From Mesostigma viride (taxonomy: Eukaryota; Streptophyta; Mesostigmatophyceae; Mesostigmatales; Mesostigmataceae): DNA of 64,000 bases. Position numbers and translations under genes: made by a program. The stretch spans positions 1 to 64,000 of the forward strand of contig RPFO01000903.1 of assembly GCA_009746045.1 (NCBI GenBank). Direction: 5' to 3'. The notes beneath the pieces are model-generated. The model had not been told where the DNA came from and ran no database searches. It was given only the letters and a program-made list of their open reading frames with translations. Shown here in pieces: positions 1 to 10,948 of this stretch; positions within the stretch are counted from its first letter, which is position 1; each line of letters starts with the position of its first letter.

Positions 1-88
1 CTATAAACCTATATACAGAGCCATGTCAAAGCTCTATACTATACGATAAGACCAATGGAAACTCCTAACGGGAGGAACCTAATAGCCC
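1..88. repeat. Left copy of an 86-88 bp direct repeat
   Basis: These bases match 18140-18225 in the same orientation, apart from one substitution and a 2-bp indel (TATA versus TA). The pair flanks everything from the inverted LINE fragment to the LINE 3' end. The left copy may extend beyond the window. A long target-site duplication is the simplest reading, since some LINEs with a restriction-like endonuclease are known to make duplications of this size. A pre-existing repeat is possible. Confidence 0.8.
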
Positions 89-510
89 TGCTGCACCGCA
101 AAATCAGCCCGCGTACGGCGGAGCATGATGTCAGCCATGGCCCGAGTCAGCGCCACCGACAAGCGCTGACGCCAATATGACGTCCAGGTCCGCGCCGACC
201 ATGAGGCCCGCTGGCCCTCCAGGTCCAGCCGGTCCTCCCGGAGCCGGCAACACTCCTTGAAGAAGGCGGAGGTCAGGGGCCCCATGGCCCCAAACTCCTC
301 CAGGACAAAGGGCACCACACGATGGTGCCCGACGTCGCCGTAGGCCAGGAGCTTGGCCCGCTCCGGCCGGTCCGCCGTGTAACCTGCCGTGAGGGAGGCC
401 CCAGCCACGTGGCTAAGAGCCAAGGGCCGCGCCACCGAAACGTCGATAAGCAGATGCCGGCCACCCCCCTCAAAGTCCAGCACCACGATGTCAGGCAGGG
501 AATATATATG
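89..510 (-). pseudogene. 3' fragment of a LINE: restriction-like endonuclease domain, inverted
   Basis: The minus strand encodes about 135 residues beginning at LPDIVVLD and continuing through HLLIDVSVARP. This is the PD...D core of the restriction-like endonuclease (RLE) that follows the reverse transcriptase in R2/NeSL-type LINEs. It aligns along its whole length with the RLE segment at 17440-17854 (shared blocks VLEEFGAMGP, CC-REDRLDLEGQ, SARTW-SYWRQRLS, RRTRADF) but is clearly divergent, so it is another family member and not a copy of the same insertion. The open frame continues into the tandem repeats upstream, which is probably fortuitous. The fragment starts within about 10 bp of the PD codons and ends against the direct repeat. 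Confidence 0.8.
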
Positions 511-3133
511 ACATGATGAACCGACGGGGGTTCCTGGATTGAGACACGTTTTTTTCTCCATGCACAGCTGAAAAAACCTGCGCCGAGGTGCGGCACCGCG
601 GCCTACGTAGTGATTACTGTCTGCGACACGCCCGGGGCTGGCTGCATCTACCTGTCGGCCAATTGTGACCCGTGGGCTAGGCGAATTTGAATGCGGCTTT
701 CCCGTTAGTTGTGGCTCCACCGCTCCAGTTTTCTAGGCTGACATGATGAACCGACGGGGGTTCCTGGATTGAGACACGTTTTTTTCTCCATGCACAGCTG
801 AAAAAACCTGCGCCGAGGTGCGGCACCGCGGCCTACGTAGTGATTACTGTCTGCGACACGCCCGGGGCTGGCTGCATCTACCTGTCGGCCAATTGTGACC
901 CGTGGGCTAGGCGAATTTGAATGCGGCTTTCCCGTTAGTTGTGGCTCCACCGCTCCAGTTTTCTAGGCTGACATGATGAACCGACGGGGGTTCCTGGATT
1001 GAGACACGTTTTTTTCTCCATGCACAGCTGAAAAAACCTGCGCCGAGGTGCGGCACCGCGGCCTACAGTAGTGATTACTGTCTGCGACACGCCCGGGGCT
1101 GGCTGCATCTACCTGTCGGCCAATTGTGACCCGTGGGCTAGGCGAATTTGAATGCGGCTTTCCCGTTAGTTGTGGCTCCACCGCTCCAGTTTTCTAGGCT
1201 GACATGATGAACCGACGGGGGTTCCTGGATTGAGACACGTTTTTTTCTCCATGCACAGCTGAAAAAACCTGCGCCGAGGTGCGGCACCGCGGCCTACGTA
1301 GTGATTACTGTCTGCGACACGCCCGGGGCTGGCTGCATCTACCTGTCGGCCAATTGTGACCCGTGGGCTAGGCGAATTTGAATGCGGCTTTCCCGTTAGT
1401 TGTGGCTCCACCGCTCCAGTTTTCTAGGCTGACATGATGAACCGACGGGGGTTCCTGGATTGAGACACGTTTTTTTCTCCATGCACAGCTGAAAAAACCT
1501 GCGCCGAGGTGCGGCACCGCGGCCTACGTAGTGATTACTGTCTGCGACACGCCCGGGGCTGGCTGCATCTACCTGTCGGCCAATTGTGACCCGTGGGCTA
1601 GGCGAATTTGAATGCGGCTTTCCCGTTAGTTGTGGCTCCACCGCTCCAGTTTTCTAGGCTGACATGATGAACCGACGGGGGTTCCTGGATTGAGACACGT
1701 TTTTTTCTCCATGCACAGCTGAAAAAACCTGCGCCGAGGTGCGGCACCGCGGCCTACGTAGTGATTACTGTCTGCGACACGCCCGGGGCTGGCTGCATCT
1801 ACCTGTCGGCCAATTGTGACCCGTGGGCTAGGCGAATTTGAATGCGGCTTTCCCGTTAGTTGTGGCTCCACCGCTCCAGTTTTCTAGGCTGACATGATGA
1901 ACCGACGGGGGTTCCTGGATTGAGACACGTTTTTTTCTCCATGCACAGCTGAAAAAACCTGCGCCGAGGTGCGGCACCGCGGCCTACGTAGTGATTACTG
2001 TCTGCGACACGCCCGGGGCTGGCTGCATCTACCTGTCGGCCAATTGTGACCCGTGGGCTAGGCGAATTTGAATGCGGCTTTCCCGTTAGTTGTGGCTCCA
2101 CCGCTCCAGTTTTCTAGGCTGACATGATGAACCGACGGGGGTTCCTGGATTGAGACACGTTTTTTTCTCCATGCACAGCTGAAAAAACCTGCGCCGAGGT
2201 GCGGCACCGCGGCCTACGTAGTGATTACTGTCTGCGACACGCCCGGGGCTGGCTGCATCTACCTGTCGGCCAATTGTGACCCGTGGGCTAGGCGAATTTG
2301 AATGCGGCTTTCCCGTTAGTTGTGGCTCCACCGCTCCAGTTTTCTAGGCTGACATGATGAACCGACGGGGGTTCCTGGATTGAGACACGTTTTTTTCTCC
2401 ATGCACAGCTGAAAAAACCTGCGCCGAGGTGCGGCACCGCGGCCTACGTAGTGATTACTGTCTGCGACACGCCCGGGGCTGGCTGCATCTACCTGTCGGC
2501 CAATTGTGACCCGTGGGCTAGGCGAATTTGAATGCGGCTTTCCCGTTAGTTGTGGCTCCACCGCTCCAGTTTTCTAGGCTGACATGATGAACCGACGGGG
2601 GTTCCTGGATTGAGACACGTTTTTTTCTCCATGCACAGCTGAAAAAACCTGCGCCGAGGTGCGGCACCGCGGCCTACGTAGTGATTACTGTCTGCGACAC
2701 GCCCGGGGCTGGCTGCATCTACCTGTCGGCCAATTGTGACCCGTGGGCTAGGCGAATTTGAATGCGGCTTTCCCGTTAGTTGTGGCTCCACCGCTCCAGT
2801 TTTCTAGGCTGACATGATGAACCGACGGGGGTTCCTGGATTGAGACACGTTTTTTTCTCCATGCACAGCTGAAAAAACCTGCGCCGAGGTGCGGCACCGC
2901 GGCCTACAGTAGTGATTACTGTCTGCGACACGCCCGGGGCTGGCTGCATCTACCTGTCGGCCAATTGTGACCCGTGGGCTAGGCGAATTTGAATGCGGCT
3001 TTCCCGTTAGTTGTGGCTCCACCGCTCCAGTTTTCTAGGCTGACATGATGAACCGACGGGGGTTCCTGGATTGAGACACGTTTTTTTCTCCATGCACAGC
3101 TGAAAAAACCTGCGCCGAGGTGCGGCACCGCGG
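511..3133. repeat. Tandem array of about 11.4 monomers of 230 bp
   Basis: A 230-bp unit beginning near GACATGATGAACCGACGG recurs at strict 230-bp spacing with almost no differences. The units near 1070 and 2905 carry the same one-base insertion (CCTACAGTAG instead of CCTACGTAG), exactly eight units apart, which suggests block duplication. The last unit is cut at 3133, where the GC-rich LINE 5' region begins. Placement just upstream of the LINE coding region recalls the 5' promoter monomers of mouse L1. Each unit can be read as an 81-codon minus-strand frame; I do not regard these as genes. Confidence 0.9.
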
Positions 3134-3361
3134 CCGCCCCGCGTTGGGGGGCTGCCGCCCCCCAAACCCCCCGCTTGGGGGGCACGCCCCCCAAACCCCC
3201 CGCGTCCGCATCTCGCTCTCCCCCCGCGCTTCCGGTTCCGTTGTTTTACGCACCTCCCCCATGCCTCCTTCACGACGCCGCACCTCCGGGCGCGGGATGC
3301 GCTGCCTAGTGGCGCCCCTGCGCCGCGTCGGTCCTTACGCATCGCGGCGCACCTGCAGGAG

Positions 3362-4530
3362 ATGGGCGACCTGGACGACGGCGGTCGTGGCGCCCCTGTG
3401 CCACTCTCGCTTGTGTGCGAGGTCTGCCACAGTGGTGAGGATGCCCCCCGTCTCCTTGTGTGTGATTCGTGCCAATGCGGCTGGCACACGCGCTGCTTGG
3501 TCCCGCCCCTCTTCCGGCTGCCTCCCCCGGGTCCTTGGGCGTGCCCTCATTGCGTGGCCCCGCCTCGGCCGTCCCTAGGCTCCCGACGCGCGGCCGTGTC
3601 GACCCCGGGATCCCATTCGGCCCGCGCCCCCTCCCGCAGCCCCTCGCTGGACCCTCTCCTGGGCCTTGCGGCCCTCGTGGAGGGTTCCACACCGTGCTCC
3701 CGCTCTCCCCGCGCCGTCACGTCCGGCCCCTCCGCGGGGTCCCCTGGCCCTGCCCCGCCTAGCTCTGGGGATCCACCTCCGGCCAGCACGGCGGTGGCCA
3801 CTGACCTGCGTCCTCCTGTGCTTGAGGGGTCCCTGGCGGCTCTCCTCCCTGAGGCTGTGGGACACCCTGCGGCGACTCCTGTGGTGGGCCCCTGGTCGGC
3901 CGCGCTTGGGTCCCACGACTTCTCCGTTTGGCCCCCCACCAACATTGCGGGCGTCAGCGCGCTCCGGCACGCCACGTTCTCTTGGCTGTATTGCCCCTTG
4001 CTGTTGGACGCTGTCGGCTTGCACGCGGCGTTTCCTACGCTCCCACGGCCCCCTGAATTTAGTGCCCTTGTGGTTCGTGTCCGGCACATGCTGCAGGCAG
4101 CCTCCCCCCCTGTCCTTGCCTCCACGCTTTGGGGGTTTGTCCTCGAGGACTACCATGCCGGCGGCCGCCTGCCTTGGCACCTGCCCGCGGTGCGCCAAGA
4201 ATGGCTCCTGAATCTGGACGCTCAAGTGGCGCAGGCGGTGGTGCTCTTTGCTACAGGGCTTGCCGTGCAGGCCCAGCAGGCCGCCCGTGCGACATATCTC
4301 GCTGGGGGGCCACCGACCACGCCTTGCTCGATCGCCCTCAGCTGCACACGTTTCTTGCCTCTGCCGGGCCCGGCTCGGCCGGCCTTGTTGCGCAGGCCCA
4401 CGGGCGCTTGACTACGGCGGTCACCCCAGCGCAAGCCGCCCGCCTGCGCGTTGACTTCGGGGCTCCTGTCACCGTGCACGCCGGCGACCTGGTTCTGTAC
4501 GATGCGGGGGGGGGCGTGTTCTTGAGCTGA
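3362..4530 (+). pseudogene. LINE segment 1: PHD finger and linker
   Basis: Residues 14-63 of the frame starting at 3362 form a C4HC3 PHD finger: CEVC, then CDSCQCGWHTRC, then WACPHC. PHD fingers of this class bind the histone H3 tail, often H3K4me3. A proline/serine-rich linker and a globular-looking region (FSVWPPTNIAG onward) follow. The coding frame changes near the G6 run at about 4303 and again at the G9 run at 4506-4514. In between, the frame ending at 4530 reads LDRPQLHTFLASAGPG and VTVHAGDLVLYDAGGG. Both shifts sit in homopolymers, so they may be old mutations or sequencing errors. Confidence 0.7.
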
Positions 4531-5138
4531 GCGCGGGTGCGGCCGTGCCCGCCATCTTGCACGATGTGCTCGAGCTTGCGGGCATCCCCCATGTCTGGCA
4601 CCCTGCTGGTCCGCGCCGCCGTCTTCTCTCCGCCGATGAGATCGCCCGACTGCCGAGCTGGGAGCTGGGGTGGGACGCGGCGCCCGCCCACTACGGGCCG
4701 GCCCACTTGGTGGATGTCACTGCCAGCGGCCCCTCCTGCCCCATCTGCTTGGACCTGCCTCGCCCTGGTGACGGTCTCTGCCGCCTCCCTGCTTGCGGCC
4801 ACGTCTTCCATCAAGCTTGCATCGCCACGAGCTTGCACACGACCTCCGCCACCTGCCCCCTTTGCCGGGCCGCGGTCCTTTCCCCCTTGCCTCCTGGCGT
4901 TCTCCCGCTGGGGCCCTCGCCCGTGTCCGTGCGCCGCCAGTCCCACGCGCCTGCCCCGACACCTGCCTCCCCTGTGCGTGGTCGTGGGTCGCGCGCCGGC
5001 TTGGCTGCCTCCTCCAGCGCCCCCCTCCCGGCCGTGGGGGCCGTCCCCGCGCCGGTCTTGTCCTCGGCTGCCACGAGCCCTGCTGACCGCCCGGCGGCCG
5101 GCCCCGCCCTGGGTTCCGCTGCAGCTGTAGTTCCTCTG
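4515..5138 (+). pseudogene. LINE segment 2: RING-H2 finger
   Basis: The frame carries CPICLDL, then CGHVFHQAC, then CPLCRA, a complete C3H2C3 RING-H2 finger at about 4738-4872. RING-H2 fingers usually act as ubiquitin E3 ligases by recruiting an E2 enzyme. A Pro/Ala/Ser-rich tail follows. The apparent stop at 5142-5144 is created by the inserted transposon (CAC TAG are its first six bases). Beyond that element the frame resumes at 10129 with AEGAPDPSPS, keeping phase when one copy of the TG duplication is counted. A RING finger inside a LINE polyprotein is unusual, and its assignment to the LINE rests on this continuity and on the matching proline-rich style. Confidence 0.7.
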
Positions 5139-5144
5139 CACTAG

Positions 5145-5545
5145 GAAGTCGGGTTCTGAGATTTTTCTCAGGATCCTGAGATTTCCTGAGATTTTTCTCA
5201 GGATTCCTGAGATTTTCTCAGGATTTCCTGAGATTTCCTGATTTTTTTCTCAGGATATCAGGAGAAATCCTGAGAAACCCTGAGACTTTTCTCAGGATTC
5301 CTGATATTATATCAGGACTTCCTCTTGAGAATCTTGAGAAGTGCCTGAGATGCGTCTCGCGAAACACTGAGAAACACTGAGATTCGTAAAAAAATCCTGA
5401 GAAATCCTGAGATCCTGAGAAAACCCGCTGAATCAGAAAAAATCAGGAAAATCAGGACACTTAACAGCACAAAAAATCAGGAAAATCAGGACACTTAGCA
5501 TGGCACAAAAAATCAGGAAAATCAGGACACTGAGCATGACACTTG
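5145..5545. repeat. Left subterminal repeats of CACTA element 1
   Basis: Variants of CTGAGATTT and its partner TCTCAGGA alternate through 5155-5420. Three copies of a longer unit, AAAAATCAGGAAAATCAGG followed by ACACTTAG/ACACTGAG, come next at about 5435-5535. In CACTA elements such arrays are binding sites for the element's own DNA-binding protein. The mirror-image array lies at 9715-10110. Confidence 0.8.
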
Positions 5546-5704
5546 AGAACTCTCAAGTGCATGAAGACAGGACACTTATGCAATATATGTGGATGCAGAA
5601 ATGATGCAGTTGACACACATGTTCATTGGAAATAAATAAATATAAGTGTGACAAGCACACAACAAGTTACATCAATCCATCATTACATTATATTAGGAAT
5701 ATAA

Positions 5705-6700
5705 TCAATCCCACTCCTCATCAGTGTATGCAGCACTGTCAGAGTCCGCATAATTTACTACCACACGTTGCCTCTCACTTCTCCTTTGTGTGGGAATGCA
5801 TGCCTCACCGTCGCTGCTCAGCGACAAATCACTAGCAATGTCATCAGGGCTTGATGCGCTGCCACTAGCCGCTGCCATGGACTTGCCAGCAATGCTCTTG
5901 CCACGCGAGCGGTTTGGTGCAGCGGCTGTGTGTGTTTCTACCAATGTGTCCGCAGTGCGCTTGCCACGCGAGCGGCTTGGTGCAGTGGTTGCTTGTGGTT
6001 CTACCAATGTGCCAACAGTGCGCTTGCCACGTGAGCGATTAGGTGCAGTGGTTGCTTGTGGCTCCGCAGCCATGCGTGCAGTGGTTGCTTGTGGATCTAT
6101 GGGTGCAGTGCGATTACCTTGTGAACGACCTCGTGTTGTCATGTCTCTTCGCTTAACACACAGTGTCACCTTGCGCTGCAGGTTCATATCAGCATACACG
6201 TCTGTGGTTCTCAGCTGAGCACCTGCAGCACGGGATAATACATGCTGGGCTGCACTACACGTTTCCTTTACCATTTGCCACGGCAATTTACAGTGCACGA
6301 TGGCTATCTCAGGTGCATACTCTGGATCAACTACAAAACCAACTGAACATACACTCCCGGGAAGGACTAAAGCATCCTGCTTGGGCGCTCGCTCCCCTAA
6401 AGGTATAAGCGTCAATCCCTCTAAAGGGAGCTCTTTCACAGAACCGACATCAAACAGAGCGACCTTTAAAAGAACTTGCCTACTCCATCCTTCCGTCGGG
6501 GCACGGAGGAAACTATGCAGAATGTGTGTGATGCGGCCATACCTAACCCCCTCTTTACCATAAACCATTACTCCCGAGTTGCGATGGCGAACAGTTTGTC
6601 GAAGGTCGGCGACTGCAGTTCGGTAATTGCTGCCATTGATGTGGATTGAGTCATGCTCGTCACAAGCAGGCTCCATGCCACACACCGCCGCCGTAATCAT
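5705..6700 (-). CDS. CACTA-associated protein, DUF4216-like region plus repeat tail
   Basis: This is a 331-residue open frame. The N-terminal 170 residues match the protein of CACTA element 2 (15842-16930): YGRITHIL versus FGFITHIL, VALFD versus VELFD, LVLPGSVCSVGFVVD versus LVLPGAVSSVGYVVD, KLPWQM versus KLPWSM. The pattern, a short beta-rich stretch ending in an LFD motif and then a valine-rich segment, recalls the DUF4216 region found C-terminal to plant TNP2-type CACTA transposases; that is a resemblance by eye only. Residues 190-270 hold about four basic repeats of the type RSRGKRT separated by PQATTAP. The tail is acidic and ends in RQRVVVNYADSD, also shared with element 2. It may be the 3' exon of a larger transposase gene. 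Confidence 0.6.
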   Translation of the reverse strand: MITAAVCGMEPACDEHDSIHINGSNYRTAVADLRQTVRHRNSGVMVYGKEGVRYGRITHILHSFLRAPTEGWSRQVLLKVALFDVGSVKELPLEGLTLIPLGERAPKQDALVLPGSVCSVGFVVDPEYAPEIAIVHCKLPWQMVKETCSAAQHVLSRAAGAQLRTTDVYADMNLQRKVTLCVKRRDMTTRGRSQGNRTAPIDPQATTARMAAEPQATTAPNRSRGKRTVGTLVEPQATTAPSRSRGKRTADTLVETHTAAAPNRSRGKSIAGKSMAAASGSASSPDDIASDLSLSSDGEACIPTQRRSERQRVVVNYADSDSAAYTDEEWD

Positions 6701-8560
6701 CGTGGGGAGGCGTGGCTCCTGGTTTTGCGTGATCCATTGCTTTCTATCTGAGCAAGTGACTTGACTAGTGCGAGACCCAAAGTGGAAATGCCGTGTCTAT
6801 TCCGGCCTAACATGGCTGATGAAGGCGTTTATGGAATGGTGCGGCTAGGTGCAGGGTTGTGTTGCCTACCATGGCTGCTGAAGGCGTTCATGGGTGCGGC
6901 TAGGTGCAAGGTCGCGTTGCCTAATCGCAACCTTTCTAAATTTTTCGCTCGTTGGACCAACGGTCTACCAGGTAACGGTTAAGAGAGGTAGGGCGCGAAG
7001 TTGAAAGTTTGGAACGGCACTGTCGTCATGCGGCTATTTCACGGCATCATAACGGCCTTTATTTCAGTTATGTTCAGTTCAGTTTATTCCCACGCCGGTT
7101 CCCTAGCCTTGCCCGTACCGGCTTCGGAATAAACGGATGCCGGAACCGTATCCTTGTTCCAATTTTTAACAGGCAGGTACTACTTATATAAAGCCCGAAC
7201 TAAGAGCTCTTTTGTAGAATGTTCTCACTGCCTAATTGCTTTAGTGACTTTGCGTTAATAATTGTCGGCTGTCAGTCTGTCAGCCAACAATCAGAAATCG
7301 TTGTCGCACTTTATAACCTGCTCCAATGGTTGTCCGGCAAAGGCAGGACCAAGCGTTTTCTAGGGTCTGGCAGGACGGCGGTTTTTTAAATGCCTGTGGC
7401 TTTCATTGGTGAATACTAGTTACTGTACCTGTAAATTTATCGGCAGTTTGCGGCTCCGACCGTTCTAAAAGGCTTTGAGACAAGTAGTAACCAGTGGAAA
7501 GGTAAGATGTCATGACAATACGGAAGATCGCTTGGCTGGAATCACTCGAGACATTCCGCCTGCCGCTGGCTACGGATGTGACCTAGTCGCAATCTTTTTT
7601 TTTGCGCAAATTCAAAAAAACGCGTCTGACGTAGCCCTAGCCGTTGTTCGCAGTCAAGTCAGTGCTGGGGCTAGCGGGCAGTGAGGGCACATACACGCTA
7701 GCTCGAGCGATGGGGCAACCGATTTCCATACGTAACCAATGAATGCAACCACCGAATAACAAGCGCTGCAGGTGTGGCAGCAGGGGTGGCAGCGAGAACC
7801 GCACTAGAAGCGGTTCTAGTAGCGACGACATGTGAGTGACATAAGTAACGGAGAATAAACAGAGCGAGATTCTGGAGCTATCCAAAACCTACAAGGCCGT
7901 CATGGACAGGCTGTGATCGAAGAGGAATGGAGCCGGGAAAATGAGCAACTGCGTAGCTGAGCAAGGATACTTATGAGAATTGCTTGGCAGGTTGCATTGG
8001 AAGGCCCATAGACCGCAAAAGCGGCATTCTGAGCAAAAGCTGGTTTCTTAGTATAGCATGAACTCTGAATACTTGATTTCTTGTCCTCTTACATGCGTGG
8101 TCAAGTTCATGAAGATGACCATCATGAAGTACCGTCCTTGGGCATTTTTGTGCGTACATGCCCGTTTGTTGTCAAAGCACGTCCATGCAGACCTGAATCC
8201 CATGCAAGCCCCAAGCGTCAATTGCGACTATCTTTGCAAAGGAAAAGCATCTAGACGTGTTCTGATGAAGCCAGTAAGGTCAAATGTTTCATGGTGCTTC
8301 CTCATAAGCCACATAGTAGATTAGATACTAACTTGGTTGGTCCATGCGTGAGTATGTGCATGTTGTCATCAGTTTGCTACCTACTTTTTAATTACCTTGC
8401 CTACTTACTAGCTTTGTTATTGAAGGTATTTTCCTAATTTTGCACTGGAATTCATTCCTTACATCACTACTATTCTTTCTCCCCTTTGCAATCGCAACAG
8501 GAGGGACGGAATGTTATCTTCTCCGCGGTCATGAGGTTGTCCCTTCTGCGTGGTAAGTGT
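6701..8560. other. Interior of CACTA element 1 without a recognisable gene
   Basis: This AT-richer sequence shows no convincing coding frame on either strand. The only structure I see is an imperfect tandem pair of about 60 bp at 6808-6925, built around GGCTGATGAAGGCGTT and GGCTGCTGAAGGCGTT with GTGCGGCTAGGTGCA. If the minus-strand gene has upstream exons they would lie here, but I cannot place them. Confidence 0.5.
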
Positions 8561-8564
8561 CATA

Positions 8565-9160
8565 AAGTTGATTAGTCCCTTGGTCCCTCACTTGCTCCTT
8601 GCTTCCTTGCATGCTTGCTTGCTGAGTTCGATAAACCCCTTGCTTCCTTGCATGCTTGTTTCCGTCTTTGCGTGCTTGCTTGCTTCTTTGCGTGGTTGCT
8701 TTCTTCCTTGATTAGGCCCTTGCTTGGTTGTTTAGCCGCTTGCTGAATTTGATTAGTTCCTTGCTTTATTCCCTTGCTTCCTTGCATGCGTGCTTCCTGA
8801 ATGTAATTAGTCCCTTGCTTCCTTTCTTAGTCCCATGCTTCCTTTGTAAGCCACTCTTCCTCGCATGCTTGCTGAATTTAATTAATGCCTTGCTTCCTTT
8901 GATATGACCTTGCCTACTTGGTTAGGCCGTTCCTTCCCTGCATGCTTGACCACTTGCTGAATGGAATCAGTCCCCTGATTCCTTTGTTAGGCCCTTGCTT
9001 CCTTTGTTAGCCCCTCTTCCTTGCATGCTTGCAATTGCTTGCTTGCTGAATCTAATCAGTCCCTTGCTTCCTTTGTTACGCCCTTGCTTCCTTATTTAGC
9101 CACTCTCGTCCTTGCGCGCATGTACGCTTGCTTGCTGAATTCAATTAGTCCCTTGCCCTG
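8565..9160. repeat. Degenerate short-period repeat rich in CTTGCTTCCTTGCATGC
   Basis: Variants of CCCTTGCTTCCTT, GCATGCTTGCTTGC and TGAATTTAATTAGTC recur irregularly, giving a lysine/glutamine-rich shadow frame on the minus strand. It lies inside CACTA element 1 between its central region and its right subterminal array. I see no gene. Confidence 0.65.
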
Positions 9161-9714
9161 AAGAAATTTAGTCTAGTTACCCTGGAGCTTCACAGTTAAT
9201 AAACGTGTTTTCCCTTTTTCAATGCATCGGTCATATGCAATGTCGTGGTTTCTTGGTCTTGCACATCTCAATAATGGCGGTGCTAGGCTTTCACTTGGGT
9301 CACCCTTTCAATGTTTTGTACCAGTCAGAAGTATCTTTTTTTATGCCGAGCATGATGTTGTTTGCTATGCCTGTGGTCTGGTTAGGTGTACATGTGCACA
9401 TGCTGCAGCCCAGCGTTTCTAATCATGGTCCTGTTTAATGCCTTTTTTCCCCCTTCCTGGTTTATGCGTGCAGGTAAATGTGCAACGAAGCACAGTTTGG
9501 CAGAGTATATGAAGAACCAAATGATCTACAAGATCTGCCAAACGATGAAGAAACAATCCTCTTTTTGTTGTGATTTATTTTTTGCCTATGAATAAAAGAT
9601 TTTTTAAATAATATTTATCAATGTAATAAATGCACTGATTGTGAGTCATGCCCCTGTTGTAATCATCTTGCATGGTCGTATTTCTGTTGGTCCCTGATAA
9701 CACCATTTTTTTGT

Positions 9715-10112
9715 CCCAGAATGGCTGGAGAATTCGCCTGTGCATGTTCTTGATTTTCTTGAGATTCTACTCGTTTTTTTGTCCTGAGATTTTCTTGAGA
9801 TTCTACTCGTTTTTTTGTCCTGAGATTGTCCTGAGATTGTCCTGAGATTTTGTCCTGAGATTTTCACTACAAAGTCAAAATCTCAAGACCTGAGTTTTTC
9901 ACCAGAAATCTCAGGACCCGAGGTGTGCACTTACCAGATTTTGTGAAGACGAAAAAAATCAGGAAAAATCAGGGCAATCTCAGGAAAAATTAAGAAAAAT
10001 CTCAAGACGATCTCAAGACAATCTCAAGATATCTCAGGATTTCTCAGGGTTTCTCAGGATTTCTCAAAAAAAAACTCAGGACGATATCAAGAAATATCAG
10101 GACGAATTTTTT
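9715..10112. repeat. Right subterminal repeats of CACTA element 1
   Basis: Copies of GAGATTTTCTTGAGATTC, TTTTTTTGTCCTGAGATT, AATCTCAGGA and AATCTCAAGAC are packed from about 9755 to 10090, just inside the right inverted repeat. They are the inverted counterpart of the left array at 5145-5545. Confidence 0.8.
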
Positions 10113-10126
10113 CCGACTTCCTAGTG

Positions 10127-10948
10127 TGGCTGAGGGTGCTCCCGACCCCTCCCCCTCTCGACCCGGGCCGGCCCAACCGGGTGGGCGCACCCCCTCAGAT
10201 GGCTTCCATTATTGCCAAGTCGATGGTCCCCTTGGTGACCCGTGTGGCGCGCGCCTGCCCAACCGGAATTCGTTGCTGGTGCACATTCGGGCTTCCCACC
10301 CCCACATCACGGAGGCCGCCATGCGCGCCATGGACTGCTACCGCTGCCCGGCAGCCCATTGCCAGCGGATTTTTTCGATCCACGGGCGGTACCAGCATGA
10401 GCGGCAGTGCCGCCGCCAAACCCCCAGAACGGCCTGCCCGGCGGCCCGGCGGCCGCACCGGCCTCCCGGTCCGGGGCGGCCCCTCGGTCGGCCCCTGCCC
10501 CTCCACCGGCATCGCAGGGTACGAGCGATCCGGGGGACCTCTCAGCAGGCTGGGCATTCCTGGCCACGCTCCCTTTTGCCGCCTGTGCGCGCAACCCTTG
10601 CATGACGCTCCCGGACGTCCCTCACCGCGCCCGGAGCTTGTTTACGCGCTGCGCCCTGCTTTCCCTGCATGGCCCGGATGCATAGTCACCCTCTCGACGA
10701 ACTCGGCCACAAGCTGTTTCTCGTCACCCCCCGGCTCCTCTTAGCGCCGTTGGAGCGGGGCGTGCGTGGCGTACAGGGTGCGGTCATCGCTCGCTGCCGG
10801 CGGTTCCTCCTCGGGGATTGGGAAGGGCTGTGGGCGCTGCAGCCTCCGGCCTCCACCCGGGTGTCGGGGGCCGCCTCCTTTGCCCGGGTGGAAGCTGACG
10901 TCATGCGGTTGGTGAAGGCAGGTGAATTGAGCCGGGCCATGCAAAAGC
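10127..10948 (+). pseudogene. LINE segment 3: N-terminal zinc fingers before the RT
   Basis: After the CACTA insertion the frame reads AEGAPDPSPSRPG and then two zinc fingers: YCQ...DPC...LLVHIRASH (C2H2) and RCPAAHC...YQHERQC (C2HC). R2-type LINEs carry one to three such fingers before the RT to contact the DNA target. The downstream segment (DELGHKLFLVTPRLLLAPLERG, then EADVMRLVKAGELSRAMQKL) is the linker that leads into the RT of algal and plant RLE LINEs. The best frame shifts between about 10500 and 10690, first to the frame reading SAGWAFLATLP and then back, and again near 10950. All lie in C-rich stretches. Confidence 0.7.

Larger units (their letters stand above)
5139..10126 (-). mobile_element. 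CACTA-like DNA transposon 1 (4,988 bp)
   Basis: The ends are perfect 14-bp inverted repeats, CACTAGGAAGTCGG on the left and its complement at 10113-10126, flanked by a 2-bp duplication TG (5137-5138 and 10127-10128). Inside both ends are dense subterminal arrays of short direct and inverted repeats, the hallmark of CACTA (EnSpm) elements. The only substantial gene is on the minus strand (5705-6700). No DDE transposase core is visible, so the element is non-autonomous, decayed or intron-rich. It interrupts the LINE coding region. Confidence 0.85.

Noticed and set aside
705-3194. Repeated 72-81 residue minus-strand frames beginning MEPQLTGK
   Set aside because: They recur with the 230-bp monomers, overlap unit boundaries and have no conserved protein features.
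8572-8787. Minus-strand frame rich in Lys and Gln (HAKKQASTQRRKQA type)
   Set aside because: It is a translation of a degenerate CTTGCTTCC repeat within CACTA element 1.
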